From Ixodes scapularis (lineage: Eukaryota > Arthropoda > Arachnida > Ixodida > Ixodidae), in contig NW_024609884.1 of assembly GCF_016920785.2 (NCBI RefSeq), positions 80,517,346 through 80,581,345 on the forward strand: a DNA stretch of 64,000 nt, written 5' to 3'. The notes under the pieces are model-generated. The model searched no databases. It was not told where the DNA came from and worked only from the letters and a program-made list of their open reading frames with translations. The position numbers and the translations under genes are program-made. Below, piece by piece: positions 63,812 through 64,000 of the stretch; positions within the stretch are counted from its first letter, which is position 1; each line of letters opens with the position of its first letter.

Positions 63812-64000
63812 AAAAGAACTTCGTGACCTTTTTCATCCAATCAAGATGTGCTATGTTCAATAAAACGTCAACAGAAAGTCTGTAGCTTTTCTATTGACAC
63901 TGGTTACAAAGAGTCAACTGAACCGTTGCAACACGAAGGAAACGGAACGTCTGCAGTCTTTTTGATGACATTGTCAACAAGAAGTCAACAGAAAAAAAAA
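63812..64000. other. End of window, intronic DNA
   Basis: GTCAACAGAAAG motifs at 63868 and 63982, otherwise nothing recognised. Confidence 0.4.

Noticed and set aside
60132..64000. Additional exons downstream of the GTGAGT donor
   Set aside because: No open frame with an acceptor and recognisable sequence was seen; the stretch is filled with MITEs and a solo LTR.

Overview
This looks like nuclear DNA of an arthropod, most likely a hard tick (Ixodida). The support is indirect: Penelope-like elements with GIY-YIG endonucleases, tRNA-headed SINEs, Ty3/Gypsy, hAT, mariner and TTAA-target THAP transposons layered in one another, plus one intronless ORF of the animal NCLX cation exchanger family. 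Nothing looks bacterial (no operons, no ribosome-binding-site logic). Species assignment is inference.

Layout. 0-5.4 kb: fold-back repeats, two TA-flanked MITE families, a four-unit ~198-bp tandem repeat and a decayed THAP exon. 5.4-8.2 kb: a hAT transposon with a perfect 8-bp target duplication, a BED-finger exon and a nested THAP/TTAA (Kolobok-like) element. 8.2-13.1 kb: Penelope-like copies head-to-head, inserted as a block into a MITE with an 11-bp target duplication. 13.4-15.4 kb: the one intact host-type gene, an NCLX/SLC8B1-like exchanger on the minus strand. 15.8-24.5 kb: hAT-type ends, a decayed CsRn1-like Gypsy with two head-to-head SINEs in one LTR, another BED exon and a mag-like Gypsy fragment. 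25.1-31.2 kb: a complete but frameshifted Ty3/Gypsy (LTRs, gag, pol, ATAT duplication). 31-40 kb: gene-poor MITE territory. 40.6-43.1 kb: the best preserved Penelope-like element, abutting a 15-bp minisatellite. 45.5-47.6 kb: a 5'-truncated LINE. 48.4-49.1 kb: a cluster of GTCACGTGAC palindromes followed by an 18-unit 27-bp array. 49-58.5 kb: hAT, TTAA, LINE and mariner relics. 59-60.1 kb: a CpG-rich region with a probable first coding exon (59936-60131, GTGAGT donor); the rest of the window would be its intron 1, carrying MITEs and a solo Gypsy LTR.

The genes do not form a pathway: the exchanger and the first exon are separate host loci amid transposon layers. The most unusual theme is a set of short perfect hairpins (arms 14-55 nt, loops 3-7 nt). 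At least two are demonstrably derived, by comparison with a sister LTR or with duplicated target flank, and look like snap-back (fold-back templated) duplications. A second idea worth testing is that a tRNA-headed SINE here shares its 3' tail with the Penelope-like elements. Coordinates of repeats are read by eye and most boundaries are accurate to a few bases only where a target duplication is quoted.
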